Assembly: GCF_023276355.1 (NCBI RefSeq)
Contig: NZ_JALLPL010000001.1
Coordinates: 2,294,001-2,358,000 of the forward strand
Source: Haloplanus sp. XH21
GTDB taxonomy: Archaea; Halobacteriota; Halobacteria; Halobacteriales; Haloferacaceae
DNA length: 64,000 bases
Direction: 5' to 3'
The notes below the pieces were generated by a model that worked only from the letters and a program-made list of their open reading frames with translations, was not told the origin of the DNA and did not search any database. Of this stretch, positions 62,724 through 64,000 are shown one piece after another. The position numbers and the translations under genes were made by a program. Position 1 is the stretch's first letter. Every line of letters starts with the position of its first letter.

Positions 62724-63420
62724 GGTGCTGTTCAGATTAGCTGATTCCATGCGAAGGCGAAGGATCTGAGCCACTCGTTTGCAGTTTTTGCTTCGGCGTT
62801 GCTGAAACAGTTCGAGAAACTGGCAGTTCTGCGTTTTATCTCACGGAAGACACGTTCGACGCTGTTGCGGTTCCCGTGGCGTTCGTATCTGAAATCGAGG
62901 GCGTGCCGACGGCAAGCATTGCTGAGTGGTGCCGCGCCATCGACGAGAAACACGGCATCGTCAACGTCGTGTTTCTCCCGAAATTCGTGGAAAAATGAAT
63001 AAGCGATAGCGTTAGTTCTCGTCGGTTCAAGCTTTGTATGGTGTAATTCGTTCGTCTCTGGATCGACCGCGGCGTACAGCCAATACTGCTCGTCGTTGAG
63101 TCGGATCACGGTTTCATCGACCGCAACGTGATCCGGGCTTCGGCCTTCTTCGGGCTGTAGATCGGCCTTGTGAACCCAGTTGTGAACGGTGGATCGTGCC
63201 CGATCAACACCGAATATCTCAAGAATAGAGACAGTATTTGAAAGGAATAATCCAGCAAGATGGAGCTGAATACTGAGCTTCATCAACAGCCGCGGTGTTG
63301 CCTCTCGTTCCACAAAACCTAACTCGATCCGGTCGATACAACCGTTGAGGCTAGCGCTTTCTGGCATAGACACTTTGAAAACGCTACGCCTCACCTTTCA
63401 ATCCGTATCTGAACACTACC
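62724..63420 (-). mobile_element. complete IS6-family insertion sequence
   Basis: The 697-bp element is bounded by inverted repeats GGTGCTGTTCAGAT (left) and GGTAGTGTTCAGATAC (right end read inward), matching at 12 of 14 positions. It has a single transposase gene and an 8-bp direct duplication outside. The size and duplication fit the short ISH14/ISH15-like haloarchaeal IS6 group. The name of the exact IS was not determined. Confidence 0.87.
62732..63367 (-). CDS. IS6-family DDE transposase
   Basis: The 211-aa transposase has an N-terminal helix-turn-helix region (LEIFGVDRARSTVHNWVHKA) and the DDE triad: Asp in HVAVDETVIRL, Asp in AVFLVDGAAPL and Glu in NSVERVFREIKRRT. The start MPESASLNGCIDRIEL at 63367 was preferred to ATG 27 nt upstream. 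The frame is intact, so the element may be active. Confidence 0.92.
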   Translation of the reverse strand: MPESASLNGCIDRIELGFVEREATPRLLMKLSIQLHLAGLFLSNTVSILEIFGVDRARSTVHNWVHKADLQPEEGRSPDHVAVDETVIRLNDEQYWLYAAVDPETNELHHTKLEPTRTNAIAYSFFHEFREKHDVDDAVFLVDGAAPLSNACRRHALDFRYERHGNRNSVERVFREIKRRTASFSNCFSNAEAKTANEWLRSFAFAWNQLI

Positions 63421-63465
63421 TACTGCAACGCACAGGTATTTTAGCCAACAGGGCGGAGTTAACTT

Positions 63466-64000
63466 GTGGTGGGACTGTCGGCACGGACGAGCGGCTCGAT
63501 ACTGATGGGTATCGGCGCGATATTCGCCGCGGTACACCTGTCGACAGCCGTGCGTGTGTTATCGATGCCGGCGCTTCTGGTGGTCGAGGCTCTGGCGCCG
63601 CTTGGCTTCGCCCTCCTCATCGTCGGCATCGGCGCAGCGGTCTATCGCGGCGAAATCGTCCCCGAGCAGTTCGCGGAGCGGGCGCTGCTGTGGGCGGTCG
63701 GCGGCGCCGTGACGCTTGGCGTCGCCACGATACCGCTCTTCGCCGACGCGCTCCTTCGCGGGCAGTTGGCACGGGGAATGCCCCAAACCATCGCCAACGC
63801 GGGGACGCTCGGCGCGTTCGTCGGCCTCGTGGTCGGCGTCTACAACGCCCGCGAGCGACACCAGCGACTGCGGGCCGATCAGTTGAGCCGGATCAACGAC
63901 ACGCTACGCATCGCGACCCAGGAGGTCGTCGACGCGACGGAGCGATCCGAGCTCGAACAGGCGGTCTGCGCTCGTCTCACGCAGTCGCCGCTCTACGACA
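63466..64000 (+). CDS. membrane-anchored sensor/regulator, probably Bat-like, 5' part only
   Basis: The frame begins with GTG 63466 (VVGLSARTSGSILMGIGAIF), is preceded by a GGAG ribosome site at 63455-63458, and has no stop before the window end. It has four hydrophobic segments (about residues 10-30, 38-58, 72-92, 105-125), then a cytoplasmic linker RINDTLRIATQEVVDATERSELEQAV (shown here in part), which is the start of a GAF-like domain seen in bacterioopsin-activator-like proteins. The output domain is outside the window. It is divergent from the pil cluster with the IS between. Confidence 0.7.
   Translation, partial: MVGLSARTSGSILMGIGAIFAAVHLSTAVRVLSMPALLVVEALAPLGFALLIVGIGAAVYRGEIVPEQFAERALLWAVGGAVTLGVATIPLFADALLRGQLARGMPQTIANAGTLGAFVGLVVGVYNARERHQRLRADQLSRINDTLRIATQEVVDATERSELEQAVCARLTQSPLYD

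Larger units (their letters stand above)
62716..63428. repeat. 8-bp target-site duplication TACTGCAA flanking the IS element
   Basis: TACTGCAA occurs at 62716-62723 and 63421-63428, directly outside the two ends of the IS. Eight base pairs is the typical duplication for the IS6 family, which shows simple transposition into this spot. Confidence 0.85.

Noticed and set aside
1-64000. CRISPR array or cas genes
   Set aside because: No regularly spaced direct repeats and no Cas-like protein were seen.

Overview
The window is chromosomal DNA from a haloarchaeon (class Halobacteria). The evidence is the very high G+C, the acidic proteome, many GTG starts, ATGA/GTGA gene overlaps, TATA-box promoters close to start codons, and archaeal or haloarchaeal genes: rpl15e, rio2, ubaA, ncsA, cobY, cbiZ, cdrL/cdrS/ftsZ2, halocyanin, a HalX response regulator and a PGF-CTERM protein. 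I cannot name the genus safely. The order is that of a normal chromosome core interrupted by a few accessory patches.

Layout. 1-750: the end of an unknown gene, a probable broken zinc-ribbon gene and tRNA-Pro(UGG). 0.8-7.3 kb: UbaA (ubiquitin-like SAMP activation), an aldehyde:ferredoxin oxidoreductase coupled to an unknown membrane protein, ribosomal protein L15e and RIO2 kinase. 7.4-12.9 kb: a complete phosphate uptake operon, pstS-pstC-pstA-pstB-phoU. 13.0-23.0 kb: an eight-gene minus-strand cluster with a peptide-type ABC importer (two permeases, two ATPases and a substrate-binding protein that looks circularly permuted), an amidase, a thioredoxin-like protein and an M20 carbamoylase-type hydrolase. 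23.1-28.3 kb: lipoate ligase-like protein, peroxiredoxin, endonuclease IV coupled to a secreted nuclease/phosphatase-fold protein, and a methyltransferase. 28.5-31.5 kb: ncsA (tRNA thiolation, a partner pathway of UbaA) and the cell-division locus cdrL-cdrS-ftsZ2, with a dense array of GTAAGAC sites in front of cdrS.

31.7-40.8 kb: a tightly overlapping plus-strand cobalamin salvage and late-assembly operon (HAD hydrolase, cbiB, cobS, cobY, a cobT-type gene, cobD, cbiZ, cobA, cbiP), then a MinD-like ATPase and partner. cobS, cobY and the cobT-type gene lie inside longer overlapping reading frames, so their starts had to be placed by hand. 40.9-46.5 kb: small redox and membrane genes (molybdopterin-domain protein, DUF2249 protein, DsbA-like protein, halocyanin, AzlCD, photolyase), with two copies of a palindromic 14-mer in front of the DUF2249 and halocyanin genes.

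46.5-52.1 kb is a visibly AT-richer signalling patch: a multi-PAS histidine kinase broken by one extra A in an A5 run, a HalX response regulator and a KaiC/RAD55-like ATPase. A 36-bp imperfect direct repeat lies on each side. 52.2-57.9 kb: ferritin-like protein, rhodanese-metallo-beta-lactamase fusion, a beta-decarboxylating dehydrogenase overlapped antisense by a CBS protein, a DUF1684 protein, an AbrB/PIN toxin-antitoxin pair and two fluoride channel subunits. 57.9-62.6 kb: five small pilin-like membrane proteins and a PilC-type platform protein with no PilB ATPase beside it. An intact IS6-family element with an 8-bp target duplication (62.7-63.4 kb) separates pilC from a divergent membrane-anchored sensor or regulator cut off by the window end. 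A family of imperfect palindromic repeats is scattered at 28.3, 40.8 and 43.6-43.8 kb.
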